From Cryptomeria japonica (Eukaryota > Streptophyta > Pinopsida > Cupressales > Cupressaceae), in contig NC_081414.1 of assembly GCF_030272615.1 (NCBI RefSeq), forward strand, positions 766,304,483 through 766,368,482: a DNA stretch of 64,000 nt, read 5' to 3'. Positions within the stretch are counted from its first letter, which is position 1, and every line of letters begins with the position of its first letter. A program made the translations under genes and the position numbers. The notes beneath the pieces are model-generated. The model was not told the DNA's origin. It saw only the letters and a program-made list of their open reading frames with translations, and ran no database searches. Shown one piece after another: positions 1 to 10,999 of this stretch.

Positions 1-949
1 AGTCAGCAGGACATAGTGGAGGCCAGTTTTGGTGTTTGGATTTGATACTCCTTGGTGAGAGCTTTCCGACGGGCTATCACTCGCATTATTCGGAGTCCGA
101 TTGCTAATACATTTTAATGCCTGAAGTTTTATTAAAGTAACATTTAATTTAATTGTAAAATATTAAAGTGTTACTCTAATATTTATTTTATGGGATCTAT
201 ACCCAAGGGAGACATAAGTGAATATTTTAATATATGTTTTGTATTGCTCATCTTTTATCCCACATTGCCGATGAGAGTTGAGTCGACCCTTGGAAAGAGA
301 ATAAAAGAAAGCGTTTGTGGCTTCATTAGATATGTTAGATATGAGAAGAAATTGATGCAATGAGTTGTAGACCCGTTCTTGGCATCAGAGGACGTCTATC
401 CTCTCTTGTGACATTCTAGACGTCATCCCCCTGGGGTTTGGCCTTTGGAATCCATTGCTACCAGCTTCATTATCAGGTAGTTTGGGCACGTTTCTAGCTA
501 CAGGCAGATTGGATGTTTTGCGCATAACTTCTTCTCCATTTGTCCGATGCTTATGCCACTTTGAGGGGATGATATATGAAGACTTTGGACTGACTGAAGA
601 TAAAATATTACTGTAGCAGCAGCATACTGTAGCAGCTGCGCACTGTAGCAGCCACGTCACTGTAGCAACGTCACTGTAGCAGCTGCGTACTGTAGCATCT
701 TGTTAGCAGCAGCCTAATGCTATGGCCCAGGCCATCACTCTGTGAAAACAATATTCATGCTATTCTATTGCTGGAGTATTTAGTGAGTTGTTTCATTGCC
801 AATATTGCACTTAATCTGAAAATCATTATAAATACAGTGTGTTGGTTATTTCAGTTGTGTGTTTATGCTTTCATTTTCATATTCATGTTACATGCATAGA
901 TCCTTGTTAAAAGGGCACAAAAAAAACAATACAACAAACCATTCCGGAG
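1..949. other. Intron 4 DNA without a gene
   Basis: I see no coding region. There is a short inverted repeat around GACGTCTA/TAGACGTC near 391-424, and the CTGTAGCAG repeat listed separately. The 3' part of the inverted LTR at 950-2497 may extend into this stretch, but I could not match its expected end. Confidence 0.4.
610..698. repeat. Short degenerate tandem repeat, CTGTAGCAGC units
   Basis: About six copies of ACTGTAGCA(GC) follow one another at spacings of 15-18 bp, separated by variable GTCAC, TGCG or ATA bases. No function is apparent. Confidence 0.7.
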
Positions 950-1108
950 TCATAAAGGTTGTAACACAAATCAGAGAAATTAAGGACTGCAAGCAAAGTG
1001 TCTGACGGAATTACTTTATAGCTGTGATTTCATTTAGAAGTGGATTTTGGGGTAACCATTACATTCTGCTACCAACTATTAATCCTTTACAAATGACAAG
1101 ACTAAGTC

Positions 1109-1115
1109 TTATATA
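1109..1115 (-). promoter_or_regulatory. TATA box of the minus-strand LTR
   Basis: TATATAA on the minus strand is followed about 18 bp later by CATTTGTAAAGG, exactly as in the other family members. It is probably inactive in this decayed copy. Confidence 0.55.
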
Positions 1116-1218
1116 GAGAGCTCATTACATTAAAGATATTTTGTTAGCAATTTTGGAAATCCTTAAGATGAATTTGGATAATGCAACTTTTGCCTCACTT
1201 CACCTTCAATCCTCAAGT

Positions 1219-2072
1219 CGTGGATTCCTTGAAGTCGAGGAATTTGAGAATGCACATCATGAATTCCTTGAGGTCAAGGAATAATGATCACTTTTATCTC
1301 TTTCAATCGTTCTTCACATTCCTCCATATATTTGCTTCATTGAGGCATTCAATTGTTTTCACTTTGCTTGTAAACTTTGAAGATCCAAGGATAAATTGAG
1401 TTAAGGCGATTTTCAGCTTTCATGTCTTTCAAGACTCCCAAATCGTGGATTCCTTGGGGTCAAGGAATTTGAGAAGTTACATCGTGGATTCCTTGAGGTC
1501 AAGGAATTTGAGCACTCAAGGATGACTTTGCTCATTTTCTTCAAGATCACTTCTTAAAATTATTGTTTCACCAAGTAAAAGGCAGTTGTTGCAAGTTTGG
1601 TTACAAATGATCTTCCTTTGTTGAAATCATTTAAAGCTTCATCAACTTATGGCTTTCGCCTAATGCTTGGATGATTGATCATCACATGGGTAACTAGCCT
1701 TCAAGACCCTAAAGTCGTGGATTCCTTGGGGTCAAGGAATTTGAGAGGTCAAGAAAAATGAGAAATAAAGCCGTGGATTTCTCCACCTCATGCAATTTGA
1801 GCGCTCAAAGATAACATTCACTCCTTGCTCAACTTATGAATTTCACTAAGTAAAGGAATTGTTGTAAATTTAATTGAAAGTAATCTTTCCTTGTTGGAAT
1901 CATCTTAAGCACTAAGTCACCAATTCATGCCTTTCGCCCAACCCTTGGTTATCATGCTGAAATCATGGATTCCTTGAGGTCAAGGAAAATGAGAAGTCAA
2001 GTTGGGGATTCCTTGAGGTCAAGAAATTTGAGAAATTAAGTCGGGGATCCCTTAAGGTCAAGGAAATTGAGA
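1219..2072. repeat. Foldback repeat array: GATTCCTTGAGGTCAAGGAATTTGAG units
   Basis: About eight to nine copies occur, near 1222, 1266, 1447, 1487, 1716, 1966, 2006 and 2044, plus degenerate ones. ATTCCTTGA pairs with TCAAGGAAT around a GG centre, so each unit can form a small hairpin. Spacing alternates between about 40 bp and 180-250 bp. The array occupies the same place in its LTR as the arrays at 34192 and 39521. Confidence 0.75.
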
Positions 2073-2504
2073 AGTCAAGAAAATTAACTTTCACCCACAC
2101 TTGTAAATTTTTGGATATCCACTTTTAGGAATACTTCGCATTCCTTGATTGATTGCTCCACTTAAGCTCTATATGATCATGACTTCATTGAGTTTATTCC
2201 TTTGCAACATTGACAACTTTCATAGCTTTACAACAACATGTTGCACTTTTCCACTACTTTGCCTCTAAAACTCAGTCTTAACACTCCACCATGGATTCCA
2301 AACATGAAACATGAAACATGACTCCTTGACTTGACCACATCCTGACAATCAAGGCACTGCATCTTCTTACAAGCAAAAGGTTAAAGACACCAAAAACTAT
2401 TTCCAAACTAGACGACTAAGCTAAGACAACTATGGTACCAAGCAGAAAGTGGGGAGTCCCCATTTGCAATGGGGCAATGTGTGAAAACGTCCCCACATGA
2501 GACC

Positions 2505-2990
2505 CACCCTTCTCTAGAGTGCGAAGGAGGACAAAGAAAGTAGAAGGGCAGAGGCACAAGCGGTGTGGCATCATTTGAAAGACTTCCTCAGGGAAAGGGA
2601 AGCGTCATTGCAAGAGTTGTCAGAGGAGGAGCAGCTTGCAGGACAAAGAAAATCAAATTTTTGAAGGATGATTACTGGATGGGCAGCAGGGGTGCAGTTT
2701 GAATTGGTCTGTCTTCATGCAGTAATTTTGTTAACTATTAGATCTTTAAACAATGTTCAGAACCAGTGGTTGGGCAGTTTTCTGCTAGAATCGTGTTGAT
2801 TATATATATTTTGTATATGATTTGCTCGATATGATGGTGTTTACAAACCTGTATGTTTTTTGAATGGGCGTTGGGGATGGTTGATTTTCTGGTTGATATC
2901 AGTGTTAAGAGACAACTTTCCCTATATTTTTTGTAAAAATTTATGATATCTTAATAATAAAATAACCTTTACCAATCAAAAAAAAAAATA
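2505..2990 (+). mobile_element. Probable truncated LINE (L1-type) 3' end with poly-A
   Basis: The stretch ends TAATAATAAAATAACC followed by TTTACCAATC and A(11) at 2979-2990. This AATAAAA..poly-A arrangement is typical of plant L1-like LINE tails. The upstream ~470 bp are GC-richer than the surroundings, with short coding-like pieces but no intact frame. It abuts the head of the minus LTR. No reverse transcriptase motif is visible, so the class is inferred from the tail only. Confidence 0.4.
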
Positions 2991-4480
2991 CTCCCATTGG
3001 ACAATAATGCAATCACTTGCAAATATCCTTATATAATTTCAGCAAAGAATAAATATTGCATATACTCATATCATATTTTCACACATCAACTTACTAATAC
3101 TAGGCTGATAATTACGCCAAAGGCGTCTCTTATTTGAGATGCACAAGCTAGATTTGAAAATCAACGGTCTAAAATCCATTGAAATCAATGCAAGACGATT
3201 CAACCTGTTTCCTCTGTTGATTCTTCCTCCTCATTGACTATCTGTTTATGGAAACGAATGAATATATGGCAATGATAATTGCACCGTAGTTTCTGTCAGT
3301 TTGTCTTTTTTTTTACATCAACTCGGCTATTTACAACACACAACTTAAAAGATGGAGAGCGATCAAATCGTTTGTTAATTCACGTGTGGTATCATCGCTG
3401 GCCAAAGCGTTAATTTTCTTTGTACTGGACTACTGTTATTTACCACGTGTAATCTGCCCCAGAGACAAAGTCACAATCAATCAATCTCCATTTTCAAAGG
3501 GTGTGCAATTGATCCTTTCCTCAACGGTGGCAACTTTGAAGGTTGATGGTTGAGTTCGAGACAAAAGATTTTTGAAGCCTTTCACATGAATATATTAATT
3601 AATTACTTGATTGGGGAGTGAGGACTGACTGGCATTACAAAAATTTCTAGGCAAGTTCGATGGCATATGTTTTCTTTTAATCAAACCTGTTTAATGGATT
3701 TCCCTGCAACGAGTACCTAGTACGTAGTACCAACTCACACTGTCAAGTCATGTAGAGAAAATCAAGTTGAACATTGCAAATTTTTCAGCATCCTTAAATT
3801 GTTATGGCAGTGGGATGGATTTGACTATAGAGTTCAATGGTTACCTAAGGATTTGACTATAGAGTTCAATGGTTACCTAAGTAATAATTTAACTATTATA
3901 TTTTTTATATGCTGATTTGATTCATACTGTATAAAAACATATTAGTTATTAATTATAATAATTCATATTTGTATTCAATAATTTTTATTATAGAGTATAA
4001 TATTTTAAAATAATATAATTCATAAAATAAATTGTTATATATAATGATAGGTATAATACATAAAAAATAATTTAATTTATATTATAAATTAATAATTATA
4101 TATTCTATTATACTTATTTTAATAATTTGAAATGTAAAAAATAAATATAATCAAAATCTATAAGAATAACACTCAAATGTGAATGACTATTAAGGGCAAG
4201 ATTCTAACTAATATAACTAAGATGTTTATGAATGAAAATCCATCAAAATATGTCATATGTACCTCATCAAAATCTAGGTTACTTGTATTTTATAAATGAC
4301 ATACAAAGAGATGATACATTATTCTTTGCCTATTATTTTGTATATTTCTCTGGAGTTGCTACTATATCGTCTCTTTAATATTACTATGTAGACTTTAAAT
4401 TTGAACAATGGCATTTTTCTTTCTAAAAGTGATATGCATTAACATCATTTGATAGGATGCACCCAATTCATGTTAGAATT
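2991..4480. other. Intron 4 DNA without a gene; AT-rich block at 3890-4160
   Basis: No coding region is visible. The stretch 3890-4160 is almost pure A/T, with many AATAATT and TATAAT runs; it could act as a matrix-attachment-like or nucleosome-poor segment, but nothing in the sequence proves it. Confidence 0.4.
3819..3882. repeat. Perfect 32-bp tandem duplication
   Basis: The segment beginning ATTTGACTATAGAGTTCAAT occurs twice in direct succession with a 32-bp period and no differences, which points to recent replication slippage. Confidence 0.85.
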
Positions 4481-4539
4481 TAATGTCGATGAAAATTAGT
4501 TCTTTAATTGTTACTTGTCTATGTCCCCTTCTTTATCTC

Positions 4540-4548
4540 TCACGGATG

Positions 4549-4604
<56 letters not shown>

Positions 4605-6330
4605 TTCACTCTCCCTCTATATTCCTTTCTATCTCACTCTATCTATATCACTATGCCTCTCCCTCTCTCTCTTTCACTCCATCTATTCCTCATCTCTCCT
4701 GCACTATAAATTTATCTCCATTTCACTCTATTTCTCCCTCTCACTCCTCTCTATTTCTTTCTCTATATCATCCTCTATATGTATCTCTCCCTCTCCCTCT
4801 CTATATATTGTGCTATCTTCCCTTCTTTCCCCCTCTAACTATCTTTCTCCCTCTATCTCACCATCTACATCTCTTTATCTCTCACTTCCTTTATATCTCT
4901 CTATCTCTTGCTTCCTTTATATCTCTCTATCTCTCGCTTCCTCTATATCTCTATATCTATTTATATTTGTATCTTTATGTACCTCCATCTCTTTATGTCC
5001 CTCCCTATCTCTCTATCTCTCTCCCCATCTCTCCCTCTCTCTCCCCCTTCCTCTTCCCATATATCTTTATATCTCCCTCTTCCTCTCTCCCTTTCTCAAT
5101 ATCTATTTATTTATCTCTCCCTTTCTCAATATCTCTTTATTTTTATATCTCTCTATCTATATCTTTGTCTCTCTCATTCCCCCCCCCCTCTATATGTATA
5201 ATTCTTTCTCTCTATCTCCATTGCCCCACATTTATTCTACCATCTCTTCCACTATCTCTATCTCATTATATCACCATATCACTACCCCTATATATCTCCC
5301 TTTCTCCACATCTCTCTATATAACACTTTCTATCTCTACCTTTATCTTTCTACCTCTCCCTCTTTATATATTTATTTCTTCCATCTCCCTCTCCTTCTCT
5401 CCATATCACTCTCCTTCTCCATCCCTATCTCTATCTTTATCATCCGATCTACCCTCTCCCTCTTCCATATTTATCTCTTTCTCTCCTTCTCCATCTCTAA
5501 CTTTATCTTTGTCTCTAGCTTCCTCTATATCTCTATCTCCTTAGCCCTACTCACTTTATCTTCCCTTCTATTTCTCTCTCTTTTTATCCCTATATTTCCC
5601 TCACACTCACTCTTTCCTTGTTGCAAACAAAACAGGATCTTGTTCCTAATGGATCCTAATTATCCTCCTAATTTAGAGGATTTTATCAATCATGTTTGGA
5701 TCCTTGTACCTAGATGCACATTTCATTTGAAGCTATCACTTCTTGATCAAGACCTTTGTTGCACAAGCAATATCATTTTCTAAATGGCCTACCCATTGAC
5801 CTCATGCACTACACAAATGTATTTGTCTTCCTCTCCATCTCCCACTCTAGATCTATCTCTATCTCTATGTATTTGTCTTCCTCTTCATCTCCCACTCTAG
5901 ATCTTCATCTCGACCTATGTCTTCCTCTCTCCCCCTCTATCTCTAGATATTTCTCTCTTTAGATCCATCCATCTCCCTCCCTCTCCCTCTCCCTCTCCCT
6001 CTCCCTCTCCCTCTTCCTAGACCTTTATATTTATATATGTTTGCCTCTCTATCTTTCCATATCTCTATACATCTATATCTTTCACTATCTTTACCTCTCT
6101 ATATGCTACTTGTCATCTCTATCTCTATCTTTCTATCTCTCCTCTTTCTCCCTCTCTATATAGTCATCTCGTTCATCTCTATCTATCCCTCTCTCCTCTC
6201 TCTTTATCTCTCCCTCCCCTTATTTCCATATCTCTCTCCTACATCTCCATCTCCAACTTTATCTCCTTTCCCCTCAAAGTCCCCTCCTATTTATCTCTCT
6301 TTCTATCCCTATCTCTCTCTATAGGTGGAT
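4540..6330. repeat. 1.8-kb polypyrimidine (CT-rich) low-complexity tract
   Basis: The plus strand is nearly all C and T, with scattered TATAT, for about 1.8 kb. It is broken at 5620-5830 by ordinary sequence that reappears at 6337-6425. The long open frames across it (4483-5544 and overlapping ones) read as Ser/Leu/Ile/Tyr strings in all three frames. That is what CT repeats produce, so they are not genes. On the sense strand of the host transcript the tract would be a long purine run. Such tracts can form triplex (H-) DNA, which is general knowledge and not shown here. Confidence 0.85.
4552..4604. repeat. Compound microsatellite (TC)16(CA)11
   Basis: About sixteen TC units run directly into about eleven CA units, at the start of the pyrimidine tract. 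Confidence 0.9.
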
Positions 6331-6425
6331 GTATAGTTGATTTTAAGCTATCACTTCTCCATTGAGACCTTTGTTGCACAATAATATCATACCTACTAAT
6401 TGACCTCATGTACTACACAAAAGTA
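5728..6425. repeat. Direct repeat pair flanking the second pyrimidine block
   Basis: AAGCTATCACTTCT..GACCTTTGTTGCACAA..ATATCAT and the following ATTGACCTCATG..ACTACACAAA occur at about 5728-5825 and again at about 6345-6422, with several substitutions. The pyrimidine-rich DNA between them was therefore probably duplicated together with this flank, or expanded within it. A (CTCCCT)n hexamer run sits at about 5965-6013. Confidence 0.7.
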
Positions 6426-6994
6426 TTCAAAAAATATATACTGAAATATTCCCTAATTAACCTTCTAAACCTTTTCGGCATACCCATTGCATACAAAGAT
6501 GCAATTGCTAGTATTTAATCAGATTTCTGCTCTTTATTGACTATTTCTTTTTTCAAATCAAATGTCTATTCCAGATCAGATTATTTATTTTCAGATCTCT
6601 TTCTTCTCATTCGATTGATCCTTCTTGGATGGTTTTCCCCAATCATTTGTCCTCCTATTTATATCCTCTAGCGGAGGGATCACCTCTCTTCATAAACACC
6701 CCTTGCCGATGTAAGGGTTCTGTAAGGGTTCCATCCTTTCAAAGCTGAGCTCAGCCCCTTAATAAAACTGAGTCAGCTCCCATAAAGAAATTAATATTAT
6801 TTGTACGTTGCTCATAATTGCCCGTAATCTAGTCAGCCCCACCATTAGTTTTAGTCAAATCTCTTTTAATTAATTCTATTTTGGGTGGGCCCTTAACAGG
6901 GACTTAACTTGGGTCGGCTCTTTTCAGGGAGATAATATTATTTTTTTATTTTAATTTGAATGCCTGAGTTTTATTTATATATTGCAGGGGCATG
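6426..6994. other. Intron 4 DNA without a gene
   Basis: No coding or structural RNA feature is recognised. Confidence 0.3.
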
Positions 6995-7550
6995 ACAATC
7001 TCCACATTCAAATTTAAAAGCTTCAAGATAAATACAATTTGCATTTCCATTTGTAAATTAAAATTCTAATTATTGTTTTCTTAGAATTTGCAATTCGAAT
7101 ACTTATTTTGTTTAGGCAACAAACTAATACATTCAAATATCAATATCAAGGAGCCTCGAGCATGATCAGCCAATTGACCAAGACAAGTTTATGTTGAAGT
7201 TTAAAATACACTGCGATAATGGAATGTAGACAAAATTTATTTTTTGCTAATCAACTAATGGAATTACTTTGGCAAAAATGCCTAACTCTTACAATGGATG
7301 GCAACGCACATTTTGAGACAGCCATGTATTTCATTCTACTTTTGAGTATTCTTGGAATGTGTTTAATCATATACTCTCCAAGAAATGCAATTGTTTGACT
7401 CAAAAATAGAAAAATGATTTGGGTTTTGTCCACCACAATCTCCACCTTCAAATTTAAAATCTTCAAAATAAGGATAATTTCCATTTCCATTTCCATTTGT
7501 AAATTCTAATTTTTGTTTTCTTACAATTTGCAATTAGAATACTTATTTTG
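6995..7550. repeat. Pair of ~115-bp direct repeats, 441 bp apart
   Basis: Blocks 6995-7110 and 7436-7550 both start ACAATCTCCAC and end AATACTTATTTTGT, and share CATTTCCATTTGTAAATT and TTGTTTTCTTA. They differ by some substitutions and short indels. They could be a local duplication or ends of a small terminal-repeat (TRIM-like) element. I find no clear target duplication or primer-binding site. Confidence 0.65.
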
Positions 7551-9469
7551 TATGGATTAAAACGAGGAGAAGCCACTTTTAGCAAAGCAAGGGTTTGATG
7601 TCAAGAGAGGCCAAGGCATTTGATGAAGAGCAGTTAAATCAAATTAGGAAAGAGCAAAATGCTGGAGCCTTGTCATCAAGAATTGCAGCTCTCTAGTATA
7701 GCATACATCATAGCAGCTAGCCCCATTGGCTCTGTCCATTTTGTGTTACTTTCTAGATTGTACTTTGTAGGTTGATATTTTTTTTTTTGTTTTTGGAGAT
7801 TGATTTTGAGTTCAAACTTCAAAGTTGAACTAAAAAGTATTGTACTATGCAATGTGCAATGTAATTAACAATCTCAAATTAATGAGGAAAATCCATGTTT
7901 CAAAATTTATGGCATGCACTCCTTTACTTTCACACTCACTCTCTTTTCAATTAAAATGGCTTTATATGTTTTGAAAAGCAATTATTGTCTTCTTTATTTC
8001 CTATGTTATTTGGGTTCCAGAATTTTATCCCCTTTTTTCCCTGATAAATTAAAAAAACTGTATCTATTAGTTTTCTAAGTTATTCCTAAATAAAATTGTT
8101 GTTTCTAAGGCATAGAGCATTGTCCCCAATATCCACATCAGTTGAAGACAACTATTGTGTCAATTGACTATGAGTTTATGAATGATTTTTCAGAGTTCTA
8201 TGCAACATAGGTGTGTATCTAAAGTGAAAAAAACTAGTTTAAAATTTCATGATTCACATTTATGTGTATCTAGACTAATGACATGATAAAGGTGATTCAC
8301 TACTTGGGTATAAATGTACAAAGGAATTTAACACATCATAGACTTAGACCCAGGTATCTTTTACATGTGCAGTACTCTACTAACAATCTGTTTACAAAGA
8401 AACAAAGGAATCATAATAATGTTCACAAACGACCAAAGTAGGTCAACAGGATTCAGAGGACAATCAAGTTTACAAGAAGCACTATAATAGAATGAATGAC
8501 CTAGGACATGAAAGGTAATTGAACACAACATACAAAACAAAGAAGATGTATGGTTAGATTGATAAGGGAGAATTCTACTGAGTTAATGTCTATGTGAAGG
8601 AAAGCATTTACAAATTTGTACTAATGCCAACCTGCATGGAAGACATTTTCAGAACCTAAATTTCTAACACTGTCAGAACACCTCTAAAACTGTATCATTT
8701 TCTATGTAAACAATATGGATTATCAGTCCAATAAAATTGCATTAATTGATTCACCAATCAATCTCAAGTGGTAGATTGCTGAGAGGATTTGTAAAGAAAA
8801 AGTTAAAGGTTCCCTGCACATTGCCTCCTCAAAGAAATCCACCGAATTGAACTGATGACAATAAATATTCAAGCTTGCTTCCATCTCAAAGTAGAAAAAT
8901 CAAGAGCAATGCATGCAGACTATATAATTGATAGCAACATTGAAAATCATTTTGCATTCTTTGGTGGACTCTACGCACTAATCGACACAAAATGCACCAG
9001 TCTTCTTGTCAAAATGGTAAATCAAACAACTATCATCTGCTTCTATGTATGTTAGAGCCATACTCAACAATGTAGCACAAATAGTAATAAACAAACGTTA
9101 GTCCTATAGTGAGATAATTTAATGAAATCTGATTTGAATGGACCATTTATAGAATGCACCTTAAATTGTGCAAACACTGTTCTTAACGTTTTCAGGAAAA
9201 CCATGGAGGCTTTTGAAATAATAAATTCAAGTGATCACAAGAAGGCACCCAAGAGATGTTCAATTGTAGGTTAACTTTTTCTTTACAATCTTTTAGCTTC
9301 AACCAGGTTATGCATTTACCATTAAAACAATGCCTATAAGTAGCTTTAATGTGTAATCAAATCAAATCAAAATTATGAAAAAATAGATTACACAATGTTA
9401 GACATAAATTAAAGATTTTAACTATAATAATAAAAAAAAGGAGGTAATCTGTAATGAAATTCTGCTTAC
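7551..9469. other. Intron 4 DNA without a supported gene
   Basis: A short coding-like stretch at about 7585-7697 (plus; SREAKAFDEEQL..SSRIAAL then stop) resembles the C-terminal tail of plant Ty3/gypsy polyproteins, but is too short to call. The rest, including several short open frames, shows nothing recognisable. Confidence 0.3.
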
Positions 9470-9564
9470 ATGACCAACTTATCATCCGAAAGAGAAGGCA
9501 AAATTCTCTTTACTGCAACTGGTGTACCACGCCAATTTGCTTGCAAAATCTCTCCAAAGGATCC
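9470..9564 (-). CDS. VIK: VIK-like kinase exon 4: glycine-rich loop and catalytic lysine
   Basis: This exon of 95 bp encodes 31 residues plus two bases (residues 162-192). It begins GSFGEILQANWRGTPVAVKR, completing the glycine loop (GK-GSFGE) and supplying the VAVK motif; Lys180 is the expected ATP-anchoring lysine. It continues ILPSLSDDKLV, which is characteristic of the VIK group. The acceptor is TGTCTTTAG and the donor is GTAAGC after 'AT', so the next exon must start with the third base of an Ile or Met codon. No recognisable continuation (the QDFRHEV region, the HRD loop or DFG) appears on the minus strand left of 9470, so the next exon is outside the window or was missed. There are no frame breaks. 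Confidence 0.86.
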
Positions 9565-10994
9565 CTAAAGACATGCGCAATTGTGAGACAAGCAATACCA
9601 AAATTACAATTGCACATGGATTGAGAAGTACCATATTTAATTGGAAGGAAATTTTTTAAATTAATTTCATACTATGAAATATCAAATAGATAAACTTCAG
9701 CATATCAACAGTTTAACATTTATATAAATTATGAAAATATAAGTATGGAACACAAAAGGTCAAGGACATGTTAGGTTCCAATCTAGCCAGCATCACTACT
9801 TGAGGTATCGCCTGTTTGCACGAATAAAAGAATAATTTTAATTTAGCCACACATTGCTCCAAATTGGCATCCCTTAGGTTCGAACTTAAGAACTCATGGC
9901 AAAACTCAAGGAAATCCAAGACATGTCAATCAGCCTACACACGTGAACAAATAACATTCTATCATGATACACAATCAATCTGATGGATATCATAGACTTT
10001 TCTTTTATAGTTGCTCATAGAATGCACTCATCTCAAAGAAATACATGACTAAAGTGACTGAAAGTGCCAGAGGAATTTATATCTGCACATGTAAACTAAT
10101 TGTGCTTAATCACAAATGGATGAAGATAGTGATAAGCAATTGGCAAAAGACTGCATGTTAAAACACAAACAACTATCCATCAAAATGTAAAATCACTACC
10201 CCTAGACTACTGGCCATAATTCACATGAGGAAGCAGATTAAAAGCCTTGCTAAGAATTTCAAGTTACACTAAATTATATAAAAAAAATTGATACTAAGCT
10301 GGAAACACGAAATGATCTGGACTGGTGGGTGCCAATTTGTAACGTGTGCATTGCCTGAGCAGATTCATGGTCAGGGATATATATGGTGCACATTTAGTTT
10401 TAAGCTGGAAAATTTTTAAAGTTCCAATTATTACTTGGGAGCAATGCAAAACATATACAATTTGGAAGCAATATTGGTAAATTTGACTTTAATACTAGTT
10501 CAGAGAGCAATCTATGAAAATACTCAATGCTCTGTTTCAACAAGTCAATACACAGGACTTTGTTGTAATAGGAACATCGAACAAGACACTGAGTGGAATC
10601 ACAAGTCACCAACAAGGCCATGTTCTATTTCACAATATCACAAGAACCAATATTAAAATATGAGAATCTGGTTCCAAAATTTGTGGTTCCTGCTAAAATA
10701 TCTTCTCCAACATGTCAGGCTGAGAATTGTCAATAAGCTCCATAAATTTCTAGCAGATTAGTGCTGTTCATTGTTGTGAATGTTGTCAAGTTGTCCATCT
10801 GGAAAACAGCGCAGATAGGTCTCAGTGGTTTTTACCGAATGTGAGTATTTTGATTTTCCATTGAGCTTTGCCACAAGGCAACAGAAGGTCACAAAGCATG
10901 TTTGTGCAAAAGGGATAACCAGGGTAACAGTAGTGCACATAAGAGTTTGCGTGCAGCAGTATCCAGTTCAACAGAGGGAAAACAGTCCATAAAT
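9565..10994. other. Start of the 41-kb intron 3, no gene
   Basis: Read on the gene strand, the 20 bases before exon 4 end TGTCTTTAG, an ordinary acceptor. Beyond this I recognise no repeats, RNA genes or coding sequence, and the short open frames are unsupported. Confidence 0.35.
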
Positions 10995-10999
10995 ACTTA
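10995..10999. repeat. Target site duplication ACTTA, left copy
   Basis: ACTTA lies directly outside the LTR end TGAAAG and matches 18250-18254. Confidence 0.85.

Larger units (their letters stand above)
950..2497 (-). mobile_element. Decayed LTR (minus) of the TGTTGTGACG family
   Basis: Read on the minus strand from 2497, the sequence GACGTTTTCACACATTGCCCC followed by ATTGCAAATGGGG matches the heads of the solo LTRs at 25311, 33846 and 38957. A TATATAA box at 1115-1109 is followed by CATTTGTAAAGGATTAATAG, the same context as the TATA boxes in those LTRs. Between head and TATA lies a foldback array, as in the relatives. The usual tail (GTGCATAAAAAACAC..CAACA) was not found, so the left boundary is a guess and the copy is probably truncated or strongly diverged. 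No target duplication could be assigned. Confidence 0.6.

Noticed and set aside
4483-5544. Long open frame of 353 codons and overlapping frames of 271 and 97 codons
   Set aside because: All three frames read as Ser/Leu/Ile/Tyr strings produced by the CT-rich tract; no composition or motif of a real protein.
1-9469. Further exons of the kinase (QDFRHEV, HRD and DFG regions)
   Set aside because: I read the minus strand for these blocks and found none; they are presumed left of the window.
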